A DNA stretch of 64,000 nt from Candidatus Manganitrophus sp. (GTDB lineage: Bacteria > Nitrospirota > Nitrospiria > SBBL01 > Manganitrophaceae), in NCBI GenBank assembly GCA_028865235.1, contig CP114561.1:1694001-1758000 (forward strand), read 5' to 3'. Below the pieces are notes generated by a model. The model was not told the origin of the DNA. It was given only the letters and a program-made list of their open reading frames with translations, and searched no databases. Each line of letters starts with the position of its first letter. The stretch's first letter is position 1. The position numbers and the translations under genes were made by a program. This document shows, piece after piece, positions 46,147 through 55,800 of the stretch.

Positions 46147-46722
46147 TTAATCCACCGTCCGATTCGGCCCGATGATGTAAAACCAAAAACTCTCGCGAAC
46201 CGAAACCCGCTCGAAGCGGTCGAACGTGGCAAGGAGGCGTTCTTCCTTCAGATCGTAGAGGGCGAAGTGGAAATCGGCCAGGCCGCGGGTGACCTCCGCG
46301 TAATAAATAAAAGGGAGATCGCGGCGGATACGATCGACCCCGAACGCGCGGGCCCGGGCGGTCAGTCTCAGATCGGCGTCGGCCTCGGTGTCAACCACGC
46401 GAACCCCCTGATCGAAGAGCTTCTCCGTCAACCAGGAATGGATGAACGCTTCCTCCGGACTTCGCTCCGTGAGCCGCTCGGTGAGGGTCACGACCTCCAG
46501 GAAGACCTTTTTTCCGGAATACCCGCTGAAATCGAGCCGATCGACCACCTTTCCAAGGGCCAACGTTTGTGTGAGCTGGGCGTTGGCCGAGATGCCGCTG
46601 ACCGGCCCCTGATACCGCTCCGTCGCACAGGCGGAGAGGAAGAGGAGAAGAAAAACAGCAAGAACCGGCGAGACCGCCTCTTTTAAATGGACGATCCTTT
46701 TCCCTTTGTGGAATATCCCCAT
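46147..46722 (-). CDS. Lipoprotein, first of a pair
   Basis: ATG at 46722 with GGAGGGA upstream (a longer frame is less likely) gives 191 residues with lipobox LSAC. Mature portion: LGKVVDRLDFSGYSGKKVFLEVVTLTER and FGVDRIRRDLPFIYYAEVTRGLADFHFALYDL. It is directly followed by a second, related lipoprotein gene with no gap. Function unknown; probably outer-membrane anchored. Confidence 0.7.
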   Translation of the reverse strand: MGIFHKGKRIVHLKEAVSPVLAVFLLLFLSACATERYQGPVSGISANAQLTQTLALGKVVDRLDFSGYSGKKVFLEVVTLTERLTERSPEEAFIHSWLTEKLFDQGVRVVDTEADADLRLTARARAFGVDRIRRDLPFIYYAEVTRGLADFHFALYDLKEERLLATFDRFERVSVRESFWFYIIGPNRTVD

Positions 46723-47019
46723 CAACGCGATCCCTCCCGCGACATCGTCTTGCGATGGATAGTATACCATCTTAGGAAATTCCGTTCGGCAAAATCAATT
46801 TTTCAAATCAACGGACGTCCATAGCGATCTTGCCGGTGTGCCGGCCCGACTCCGTCGCAAAAATTCCGGAAACAACGGCCCCCGCCCTCCCTCTCCCCTC
46901 CTTGACCGGTCCTCCCGCAAAACACCCCGTTTGTGGTGTTGCCCCTCCTTGAGGGATGAGGCAGACTGGGAATTGTAAACGATTGACCCGTCCATCCACT
47001 CAAAACAAGGAGGTCTCCT
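46723..47019. other. Non-coding gap between divergent units
   Basis: About 300 bases between the lipoprotein pair (-) and the Cys-rich membrane protein (+). A TATACT box for the minus-strand pair lies at about 46758-46763 but no good -35 was found. Nothing else is supported. Confidence 0.3.
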
Positions 47020-47373
47020 ATGGAATCTGTGGCCTGGTTGACATCGGCGCTCTCCCCCTGGATCGGTTTTCTGTCCGTGGGAGTTTTCGCTCTGATTCCG
47101 GCCGTCTATTTTCTCTCCGTCGCGCGGCCGGCGCGCAAGCGCGTTCCGGTGATCTGTCCCGAAACGGGAGACCCGCTCCGGGTCGGGATGGAGATCAACA
47201 TTTTCCGGAATCCCCGAAAAATCGGCAAAGGACTCGACGTCGTGAGCTGCCCGCTCTTTTGCAGCGAGGAGATCCTCTGCTCGAAAGAATGCCTGCTCGA
47301 GAGTAGACCGCAGCAGATCCACCGAAGGGCGATCGAGCGGCATCTTAAAAAAACGGCGATGGTCGTCTCTTAA
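47020..47373 (+). CDS. Membrane-anchored Cys-rich protein
   Basis: The 117-residue protein has one N-terminal transmembrane helix (IGFLSVGVFALIPAVYFLSV) and a soluble tail with six cysteines: CPETG, then CPLFCSEEILCSKEC. This arrangement could bind zinc, copper or an Fe-S cluster. AAGGAGG precedes the ATG. It is 21 bases upstream of a cupredoxin gene, so the pair may handle copper or electrons. Family not recognised. Confidence 0.7.
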   Translation: MESVAWLTSALSPWIGFLSVGVFALIPAVYFLSVARPARKRVPVICPETGDPLRVGMEINIFRNPRKIGKGLDVVSCPLFCSEEILCSKECLLESRPQQIHRRAIERHLKKTAMVVS

Positions 47374-47394
47374 ACCACGAAAAAGGAGTGGACA

Positions 47395-47784
47395 ATGAAG
47401 GTGGTAGCGTTGGTCCTGATTTCTTTCATCCTCATCGGCGCCGGAACGGCCCACGGCAAAACGTATCTCCTCAAGACGGAAATGTCGGGCGAGTTCGCGT
47501 TTATCGGCGTGGATGGAACCAAAAACCCGACCCTGGAGGTGTATGAGGGAGAGGTGGTTGAATTGATCATCGAAAACGGCGACGGGACGCCACATGTTTT
47601 GTCGATCCCCGAGCTGGCAGTGAAGTCGGCGCGGGTCGATACGGTGGGCGAACGGACGATCATCAAATTCGTCGCGAAGAAAGGCGCGTTCCCCTACTTC
47701 TGCCCGCTCCCCGGCCACCGAAGACTCGGCATGGAAGGGAAGATCCTCTGCCTGCACAAAGAGGCGAAACGTCGGCCCGATTAA
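47395..47784 (+). CDS. Periplasmic cupredoxin
   Basis: The 129-residue protein has a signal peptide (MKVVALVLISFILIGAGTAHG) and a cupredoxin fold. The type I copper ligands are His in GTPHVLSIP and Cys/His/Met in FPYFCPLPGHRRLGMEG, a plastocyanin-like C-x4-H-x4-M loop. It carries single electrons or binds copper in the periplasm. AAGGAG precedes the ATG. It could link to the nearby cytochrome conduit, but they are 6 kb apart and not co-transcribed. Confidence 0.85.
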   Translation: MKVVALVLISFILIGAGTAHGKTYLLKTEMSGEFAFIGVDGTKNPTLEVYEGEVVELIIENGDGTPHVLSIPELAVKSARVDTVGERTIIKFVAKKGAFPYFCPLPGHRRLGMEGKILCLHKEAKRRPD

Positions 47785-47820
47785 AGCGCACAACGGGTTA
47801 GGTTTTTTATTCCGAGTCCT

Positions 47821-49284
47821 CTACGAAGGCCGGACGGCCATAAAGAAGGTCCGGCCTCCCCGGTCGATCAATAGGAGCACCGTTTGATCTTTCTTCATTT
47901 TTGAGATCACCTCTTTGTACTCCTTCACATTCCCGAGCGGTTTTCGATTGACCTCCACAAGGATATCCCCCTGCCGGAGCCCCGCCTCCTCTCCGCCGCT
48001 CCCCGATGCCACCCCCTCCACGACGACCCCCTCCCGGCTATTGTTCAGAATACGCTCTTCCAACGCCTCCGGGGAGATGTCGCGGACCTCGATGCCGTCC
48101 ATCGGCGCGCTCGTCTCCCTCTGCTCCACTTGCGGTGGCGCTTCTCGAGCGGCTTCTCCCACATTTTCCTCGACGGTGACGCCGATCGTCTGCGGACGCC
48201 CTTCCCGGTAAATGTTCAGCTTGAGCGGGCTTCCGACCGAAGCGGAGGCGGTCAAGTTCCGAAATTGCCCCACGCTCTCGACCGGCTCTCCGTCCGCCTC
48301 TAAAATAATATCCCCCCGCCGCAGCCCCGCCTTGTCGGCGGGACCGTTGATCAGAAGATCTCCGACGAGGACCCCTTTCGGATTGGAGAGACCGAACTCT
48401 TTCGCCAGCTCCGAGGTCACCTCCTGAATCGAGATCCCCAGCCAGCCCCGGACGACCTTCCCCGCTTTCATTAAACTCTCCATCACCGGCTTCGCCATGT
48501 TGCTCGGAATGGCGAAGCCGATCCCCATCGATCCTCCCCCATCGCTGAAAATCGCCGTATTCACCCCGATGAGCTCCCCCCGGATATTCACCAGCGCTCC
48601 GCCGGAATTTCCGGGATTGATCGGCGCGTCGGTCTGGATAAAGTCTTCATAATCGGCGATGCCGACGTTCGCCCGCCCGACGGCCGAGATGATGCCGAGG
48701 GTAACCGTTTCCATCAGTCCGAACGGATTGCCGATCGCCAGCACATATTCTCCGACTTGCAATTTTGAAGAATCTCCCCAGGAGGCCGACGGCAGGTTCC
48801 GGGCGTCGATCTTCACCACGGCGAGATCGCTCTTCATATCGCTCCCCACGACCTTTGCGGAAAATGCCCTTCGATCGTTTAAGATCACCCGGATCTCTTT
48901 CGCGTCGGCAATGACATGGTGATTGGTGACGATGTATCCATTCGGATCAATGATGACCCCCGACCCGATCTGGCCTTGCACCTGAAGGAGATGAGAGGGG
49001 GAGTCGCCAAAGAACCGCTTGAAAAACGAGTCCTCGGAAAAGGTGTCCAACGAGGGGAGATCGCGCCCGCCGTGGAGACGGGTGGTCGAGATGTTCACCA
49101 CCGTCGGGGTCATCCGTTCCGCGATCTCCACAAAAACCGGTTCCGACAAAGGAGGATCCGCCGGAAGCGAACGACTCTCCCATGGCGGCTCCGCGGCATG
49201 GGCGAGGGACGGATGAGGGACCGCTTCGGAAATAAATCTGAGAATGAAAAAGAGAGCTAAAACCGTTTTGAACAGATGGTTCAT
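47821..49284 (-). CDS. htrA: HtrA/DegP-family periplasmic serine protease
   Basis: The 487-residue protein has a signal peptide, a trypsin-like domain with His in TNHHVI, Asp in KSDLAVVKI and Ser in PGNSGGALVN, and two PDZ domains (about 275-365 and 390-480). This is the Do/DegP layout for degrading misfolded envelope proteins. The usual loop signals (GFIPTDAPINPGNSGG-like) are present. Transcribed alone on the minus strand; a dispersed element lies about 120 bases upstream of the start. Confidence 0.92.
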   Translation of the reverse strand: MNHLFKTVLALFFILRFISEAVPHPSLAHAAEPPWESRSLPADPPLSEPVFVEIAERMTPTVVNISTTRLHGGRDLPSLDTFSEDSFFKRFFGDSPSHLLQVQGQIGSGVIIDPNGYIVTNHHVIADAKEIRVILNDRRAFSAKVVGSDMKSDLAVVKIDARNLPSASWGDSSKLQVGEYVLAIGNPFGLMETVTLGIISAVGRANVGIADYEDFIQTDAPINPGNSGGALVNIRGELIGVNTAIFSDGGGSMGIGFAIPSNMAKPVMESLMKAGKVVRGWLGISIQEVTSELAKEFGLSNPKGVLVGDLLINGPADKAGLRRGDIILEADGEPVESVGQFRNLTASASVGSPLKLNIYREGRPQTIGVTVEENVGEAAREAPPQVEQRETSAPMDGIEVRDISPEALEERILNNSREGVVVEGVASGSGGEEAGLRQGDILVEVNRKPLGNVKEYKEVISKMKKDQTVLLLIDRGGRTFFMAVRPS

Positions 49285-49401
49285 GACAGCCCTCCGTATC
49301 GGATGTAATTAGATTAACACCAACATGGAAGGGCGGTCCGTGAAAGCGCTTACAACGGAGAGGGAGGCGAATGATTCAGGGAAGGGTGGGATTGTTTTGA
49401 A

Positions 49402-49480
49402 GCAGGAAACGGGATCGGCTCCCCCAAATGATGGGGAGCGTGCCGAGGGGAAGCTTCGCTCAATTTGTATTGCAATCCCC
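49402..49480. repeat. Dispersed about 75-bp element, copy A
   Basis: It shares GGAAACGGGAT, GGCTCCC and GGCTTCGCTC-like blocks in the same order with 63752-63830. Copy A can fold into a nested stem TCGGC...GCCGA enclosing CTCCCC/GGGGAG. Could be a small RNA, a regulatory element or a non-autonomous repeat. Confidence 0.5.
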
Positions 49481-49490
49481 AGTGATACTT

Positions 49491-51128
49491 TTAACCCGGC
49501 CGTGTCAGACCCATCTTTTTTATCCGTGTCAGCAGGGTCGTTGGTTTTACCCCCAAAAGCTCCGCCGCGCCGTCGGCGCCCTTGATTTTCCAATTGGTTT
49601 TCCGGAGGACGATGAGGAGGTTTTCGCGTTCTCGCCGCTGAATCTCCTGCTCGGTGAGAAACCCAGGTTCGGAGCCATCCACTCTCCGAGGCGTCACGCG
49701 AGAGGAAGCCGGTGTTGAATCTTTCACCGGAAGATCGAAGTCCAGCGCGCCGCCGCGCGAAATAATCACGGCTCTTTCGATCACATTACGCAATTCCCGG
49801 ATGTTGCCGGGCCAGTCGTAGCTCTGGAGTTTGTCGATGCCGGCCCGTGTTAATCGTGGCTTGGGGCAGCGCAGTTCTTTCACCGATAAGTCGATGAAAT
49901 GCGTCGCCAGGAGCGGGATGTCTTCCACCCGCTCCCTTAGCGTGGGAGCTTGGATCGGAAATACATTAAGCCGGTAGTAGAGGTCTTCACGAAATCGGCC
50001 GGCGGCCACTTCCTTCTTCAAGTCACGATTCGTCGCGCCAATGATCCGCACATCCGCATACCGCGTTCGGTCCTCGCCGACACGTTCGTAACGCTTCTCC
50101 TGCAGGATACGGAGCAGCTTGCTCTGCAGGTCCAAAGGAATCTCTCCGATTTCATCGAGAAAAAGGGTCCCCCCCTCGGCCGCCTCAAATCGTCCGGCAC
50201 GGTCTTTGACCGCTCCGGTAAATGCGCCGCGCGCATGGCCGAAGAATTCGCTTTCATACAGCTCCTTCGGGATGGAGGCGCAATTGACGCGGACCAGCGG
50301 CTTGTCTTTGCGCCGGCTCCGCTGGTGGATCTCCCGCGCGACCAATTCCTTGCCTGTGCCGGTCTCGCCCAGGATCAGGACCGATGCGTCGGTGGGTGAG
50401 ACCAAATCAATCTGGCTGACAATGCGCCGCAGCGCCGCGCTTTGGCCGACAAGGTCGCCAAAGGCCTTGGCTTCCACCACCTCTTCCCGCAAGTAGGCGT
50501 TCTGCATTTCGAGTTGCGCTTTGAGCCGTTGTATCTCTTCGAACGCGCGCACATTGGCAATGGCGCCGCCGATGTGATCGGAAAAAATCTGCCGCCAGGC
50601 CCGCGCTTCTTGCGGGATATTCACGCGGGCGAAGGTGACGATTACCCCCAAGACTTCGCCTTTGAACGAAATAACCGCTCCTTCAAATTCACGGATCTGT
50701 TCCCGCTTCAACCAGTCCAGCCGGGAGAATTCGCCAGGCGCTTTGTCCAAATCCCCCAGGATGAGTTCCCGGCCGGTGGCCCCGATCTTTCCGATGACCC
50801 CCACGCCGAGGGGAATTCGATCATCCGTATTGAAAAAGAGTGATTCGGCGTCGCCAACCCCTTTAAGGGGGTTGATTCCGCCGGCGATCAGATGCAGGCA
50901 CCGGCTCTGATCGGGACATTCCGGCCTCTGCGGACAACGCGAACAAAGGTCGCCTGCCTCAATCAGCCAGATTTCTACCCGCGCAATCGCGGGACGTGCG
51001 ATGGCGGCGCGAACGGTCTTCTCCATCAGACGTTCCAGCGACCGCTCCTGCGCCACATCCAGAAGCAAGCCCGGGGCGAACGTCAGATCAAAGTTCGGGT
51101 CATACCGGCTGTCACTTGTCGCTTCCAT
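49491..51128 (-). CDS. GAF-containing sigma-54 activator with Cys cluster
   Basis: The 545-residue protein has an N-terminal region with a compact cluster CSRCPQRPECPDQSRC (about 62-77), a GAF domain (to about 190), an AAA+ core with GETGTGKE, GAFTGA and GGTLFLDEIGE (about 215-460), and a C-terminal Fis helix-turn-helix (about 500-540). It should activate sigma-54 promoters when its sensor responds. The four cysteines suggest metal or Fe-S sensing. It is divergent from the efflux operon at 51335. Confidence 0.9.
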   Translation of the reverse strand: MEATSDSRYDPNFDLTFAPGLLLDVAQERSLERLMEKTVRAAIARPAIARVEIWLIEAGDLCSRCPQRPECPDQSRCLHLIAGGINPLKGVGDAESLFFNTDDRIPLGVGVIGKIGATGRELILGDLDKAPGEFSRLDWLKREQIREFEGAVISFKGEVLGVIVTFARVNIPQEARAWRQIFSDHIGGAIANVRAFEEIQRLKAQLEMQNAYLREEVVEAKAFGDLVGQSAALRRIVSQIDLVSPTDASVLILGETGTGKELVAREIHQRSRRKDKPLVRVNCASIPKELYESEFFGHARGAFTGAVKDRAGRFEAAEGGTLFLDEIGEIPLDLQSKLLRILQEKRYERVGEDRTRYADVRIIGATNRDLKKEVAAGRFREDLYYRLNVFPIQAPTLRERVEDIPLLATHFIDLSVKELRCPKPRLTRAGIDKLQSYDWPGNIRELRNVIERAVIISRGGALDFDLPVKDSTPASSRVTPRRVDGSEPGFLTEQEIQRRERENLLIVLRKTNWKIKGADGAAELLGVKPTTLLTRIKKMGLTRPG

Positions 51129-51274
51129 GGCTCATTACAATAACGGAAAGAAGACCGATTTTCAACCAGAGAGTGGTACGGATCTATGAACGTTCAAAAT
51201 TCCGACCGCATCGGGGAATCTCAATCAAACGCCGATCTCATTGTAAATAAAAGCGTTACGGCGAATCGATCGGG

Positions 51275-51290
51275 TTGGCACGATTTATGA
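51275..51290 (+). promoter_or_regulatory. Candidate sigma-54 promoter of the efflux operon
   Basis: TTGGCACG (51275-51282) is a perfect -24 element. The -12 position (ATGA at 51287) is a poor match. It lies 45 bases before the thioredoxin-like ATG and faces away from a sigma-54 activator gene. Confidence 0.45.
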
Positions 51291-51334
51291 GATGAAGAGG
51301 GGTGTAATCGCGTTGGACTTAAAGAGGATATGCC

Positions 51335-51681
51335 ATGAAATCAATTTCTGAAATCAACGAACCGGAGTTTGAGGCGGAAGTGTTGAGATCCGAGTATCCC
51401 GTTATCGTGAATTTCTGGGCGGCATGGAGTCAGCCCTGCCGGAGAGTGGGATCGGTGATGGACGAACTTGCCGCCGAGTGCGACGAAAGGGTGAAGCTCG
51501 TCAAAGTCAACGTGGAAAACAATCCCGATCTGGGGATGTGGTATGGGATTCAATCGATCCCCACCTTGCTCTACTTCATCGATGGCAACGTTCGCGCGAA
51601 GATTGTCGGCACGGCGAGCAAGGAGGCGATCCTCGCCAAATTGCGGTCGCTGACGGGAAAAGACAAGCAGGTAAGCACTGA
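51335..51681 (+). CDS. Thioredoxin-like protein with SxxC active site, frameshift near 3' end
   Basis: The first 110 residues are a thioredoxin fold (PVIVNFWAAW, SIPTLLYFIDGNV) but the active site is WSQPC rather than WCGPC, so only the second cysteine remains. The frame then runs without stop into the next gene. Restoring one base in the A4 run at about 51658 gives LTGKRQAGKH and a stop, a 115-residue protein ending before the adaptor gene. It may be a monothiol or chaperone-like protein. It is the first gene of the efflux operon. Confidence 0.75.
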
Positions 51682-51704
51682 AACAAAAGAAAAAGGGGGT
51701 GGAT

Positions 51705-52838
51705 ATGAAACAGATCGCATTATATCTCGCAGGTGTGTTGGTCATGACCTTTTCGGCTTGCTCTCGGGACCATCAAGTGAAACAGGAAGTCAGCTCGCCG
51801 ATACCGGTGAAAATCGGCAAACCGCTCCTGAAAGAGCAGCCCGAGACGGTATCGGTCAGCGGAACCGTCGTCTCGCCGGACGCCCCTTCGAATCTCTCCT
51901 TCCTGGTATCGGGCAAGGTGATTCAGGTCGGTCCGCGGGAAGGCGACTATGTCAGAAAAGGCCAGGTATTGGCGACGATCGACCCGGTCGATTATCAGCT
52001 GGCCCTGACGGCGGCCAAGGCGCAAAGCGACCTGGCTCGAGTCGCGTATCTGCGTGCCGAGGATGAGCATCGGCGGATGAAAATGCTGTTCGACTCGAAG
52101 AGCCTGGCGCCGAACGATTATCAAAAATACAAGTCGGCTTATGAATCTGCGGAACAACAGTACCTGCAGGCCGTCGCCTCCGAAAAGAGATTCGAAAAAC
52201 ACCTTTCCGACGCGACACTCAGATCACCTGTGGACGGTTTTATCTCAAGGCGCTCGGTTGAGCCGGGTCAAATGGCCGGTCCGGAACAGCCCGCCTTTGA
52301 AATCATCAAACTCGATCCGATCGAGGTCAATGTCGGCGTGCCGGAAACCGATGTGCATCTCGTTCGTATCGGACAGAAGGCGACGATTACATTGCCGGCA
52401 TTGCCGGGGGAATCGTTCGAGGGAACCGTCCGTCTCATCAATGTTTCGGCCGATTCCGCGACCCGGACCTTTATGACCCGCATCAGCGTGCCCAACCCGA
52501 AACACAAGCTCCGAATCGGAATGATTGCAGAAGTCCGGATCAGCGGAGACAAGATCGTGAAGAGGCTCTCCGTACCGATCGAGACCGTTGTGCGCGATCC
52601 CCAGGGCGCCACGACCGTCTTGGTATATTACCCCGACCAGAATCGGGCGCATGTGAGACGGGTCGAGGTCGGCTCTGTTTTCGGAAGAGACATCGAGATC
52701 AGGAGAGGGCTCACCGGCGATGAGTCGGTGATTCTTGCCGGCCAGGAGCGGCTTCGCGAAGGGGACGTCGTTTCCGTGGCATCGGCGGGAGATCAGGAGG
52801 AGAAGACCCAAATCGCCAAAAAGGAGACGAGCAAATGA
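51705..52838 (+). CDS. RND efflux periplasmic adaptor lipoprotein (HlyD/MFP)
   Basis: The 377-residue protein has a lipoprotein signal with FSAC lipobox, a lipoyl/barrel-sandwich region (LSFLVSGKVIQVGPREGDYVRKGQVLATID), a helical hairpin (about 100-170), and beta-barrel and membrane-proximal domains. It bridges the permease to the outer-membrane channel. AAGGGGG precedes the ATG at 51705; a GTG two codons upstream is possible. The stop overlaps the permease ATG (ATGA). Confidence 0.9.
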   Translation: MKQIALYLAGVLVMTFSACSRDHQVKQEVSSPIPVKIGKPLLKEQPETVSVSGTVVSPDAPSNLSFLVSGKVIQVGPREGDYVRKGQVLATIDPVDYQLALTAAKAQSDLARVAYLRAEDEHRRMKMLFDSKSLAPNDYQKYKSAYESAEQQYLQAVASEKRFEKHLSDATLRSPVDGFISRRSVEPGQMAGPEQPAFEIIKLDPIEVNVGVPETDVHLVRIGQKATITLPALPGESFEGTVRLINVSADSATRTFMTRISVPNPKHKLRIGMIAEVRISGDKIVKRLSVPIETVVRDPQGATTVLVYYPDQNRAHVRRVEVGSVFGRDIEIRRGLTGDESVILAGQERLREGDVVSVASAGDQEEKTQIAKKETSK

Positions 52839-55800
52839 ATCCGATTAAACTTTCATTACGCTATCCGATCGTCACCCTGATCCTCACAACCATGCTGGTT
52901 TTCGCGGGGGTTCAGGCCTTTCTTGGAATGCCGCGCACCGAAGATCCCACCATTACGATCCGGACGGGACTGGTGATGGCTTTATATCCGGGGGCGACCT
53001 CGGAACAGGTTGAAAAGCAGGTCACGAAGACGCTTGAGAAACATATCTTCAAGTTTGCCGAGGTCAGAAAAGAAAAGACCTTTTCCACCAGCCGTCCCGG
53101 CCTGGTCGTCATCAACGTCGAGCTTGAAGACAGCGTAACAGATTCGGATCAATTCTGGGCCAAGCTGCGCCACGAAATGAACGAGACCCGGCAGACCGAA
53201 CTGCCGGAAGGGGTGAAGGGGCCGGTGGTCAACTCCGACTTTGGAGAGACCGTGGCCCTGCTCATCGCCGTGCACGGGAAACAATACGGTTACCGGGAGC
53301 TGCGCGACTATGTTGATCTCATACAGGATGAACTCCGCACCGTCCGTAACGTCGGCAAGCTGGCCACCTATGGCGGACAGAGCGAACAGGTCTGGATTAC
53401 CAGCAGTCTGGAGCGGGTCTCGCAGTATTTAGCCGATCCGGAGCGGATCGTTCAGGCGCTGCGGCAGCGGAACGTCATCGCGGGATCGGGGAATTTCGAA
53501 GCGGAGCACGCCAAAATACCGATGCAAACGACCGGTTTTTTCACGACCGAAGAGCAGATCAAAAATGTTCTGGTGGATGTGTCCCGAACCGGACAGCCGC
53601 TCTATATCCGCGATTTTGCCGAAGTCGAGCGCCGCTATCAGGACCCGACTTTTCTTGTCCGCTACGATGGAGAGCCGAGCATCCTAATCTCGGTTGAAAT
53701 GCAGAAGGGGAAGAACATCGTTCATCTGGGCGAACAGCTTGACCAGGTCTTTGCGCGTCTAAAAAATCGATTGCCCCCGGATGTCCAGCTTGATCTCATC
53801 GCGGACCAGCCGCATGTCGTCAAAGAGCGGATTACGGGCCTGAGCCACGAATTCATGCTGGCGATCGGCTCCGTCATCCTCGTGACGATCATCCTCCTGC
53901 CGTTCCGCGTCGCCCTGATCGCCGCCCTCGCGATCCCGGTCACCCTCTGCGTGACGCTGGGTGTCATGAACGCCGTGGGGATCGCCCTTCATCAGGTCTC
54001 CATCGCAGCATTGATCGTCGTTCTCGGGATTGTCGTGGATGACGCCATCGTCATTGCGGACAATTACGTGGACCTTCTCGACAGGGGGGTGCCAAGGGCC
54101 GAGGCCGCCTGGCGCTCCGCAACCGATGTTCTGGTTCCCGTATTCACCGCGACCATCACGATTATTGCTTCATTCCTGCCGCTCGCCATCCTGGAAGGAA
54201 CGTCGGGTGAATTCATCATCGCGCTTCCCATTACCGTTGCGATCGCATTGGCGGTTTCATTTGTCGTGGCAACGGTGCTCACTCCGATCCTCTGCCGGTT
54301 TTTCATCAAGGAGGGGCTTCACAGTCATGAAAACGGCGACGCTGAAAAGAAGAAGGGATTCAACCTTCTCGACAGGCTGCAGGCAGGATACAATTTTCTG
54401 ATCGTCTATTTCATGGACCGAAAGAAATCCGCCGTCGTCTTGGGGGTGGCCGCTTTCGTTGCGGGCATTGCGCTCTTCGGGACCCTCCGGGAACAATTCT
54501 TTCCCTCGGCCGAGCGCAACCAGTTTGTGATCGACCTTTGGATAGTCCAGGGGTCGCGCATCGAAAGCACCGATGCAGTCATGAGGCGCATCGAAAAACA
54601 TCTGGCCGCCAAAACCGGCGTCACCCATTATGCTACTTTCGTCGGGCAGAGCGCTCCGCGCGTTTACTACAACGTCAACCCCCAGCAGCCGGATGCGGCC
54701 TATGGCCAGTTTGTCGTCAACACCGCTTCCGTGGAAGCAACGAGCCGGCTGGTGGGCGAGCTGCGCGAGAGCCTCCGGAAACTCGCGCCCGAAGCCCTGG
54801 TGATCGTCAAGGAACTACAGCAGGGCTCCCAGACGGAAGCGCCGATTGAAATCCGCGTCTCCGGCGATGATATCGGCGAGCTAAAGCGTCTCGGCTCCCG
54901 GATTGAAGAGATCGTCTCCGCGGTTCCGTACGCGCAGTTTGTCCACCAGGACTACTACAACGACATCGCCATGGTGGATGTGAATGTCAACAACGAGTTG
55001 GCGAATCGCCTCGGCATCACCGAAGAGTCCGTTTCCAGAATGCTGTATGGGGCCTTTGACGGCGGACCGGTCAGCACGTTCTGGGAGGGGGACCGGCCGG
55101 TCTCCATCATGCTTCGGCTCGACCGGGAATCCCGCTCCTCATTCTCGGATGTGCAAGACGCCTATGTGAATTCCCAGCTGACCAATGCCAGGGTTCCGCT
55201 CCGCGCCATCGCCACGCTCGAACCGAATTGGCAGCCCAGCCGGATCGTGCGCCGCAACGGCGTGCGGACCCTCACCGTAAGGTCCTTCGTCAAACCGGGG
55301 TGGTACGCCTCCGATCTGTTGAAAACGGTCGAACCGCAGATCAAAAATCTTACGCTCCCTGCCGGTTACCGGATCGAATACGGAGGGGAGAAATTCAATC
55401 GAGACGAAACCTTCCCGCAGATGCTGGTCGCGCTCGGCATCAGCCTGCTGGCCATTTTCCTGGTTCTGTTGATCCAGTTCAGGACACTGTCCGAACCGCT
55501 CGTCGTGATGTCGTCGATCCCTTTGGCGTTGCCGGGGGCCGTGCTTGGGTTGTTAATCACCCGCAATCCATTCGGATTTACGGCCTTCATGGGATTGATC
55601 AGCCTGAGCGGCATCGTGGTGCGCAACGCCATCATCTTGATCGAGTATGTAAATGAGAAAATGGCCGAAGGGGTCCCGCTCGAAAAAGCCGCGACCGAAG
55701 CGGGCGAGCGCCGTCTGCGGCCGATCTTCCTGACGACCATGGCTGCCGCCGTGGGGGTCACACCGATGATCCTTTCCGGATCGAGCCTCTGGAGCCCTCT

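Noticed and set aside
46795..47793. 332-codon minus-strand frame over the cupredoxin region
   Set aside because: Antisense to two genes with strong ribosome sites and clear signal peptide and copper ligands.
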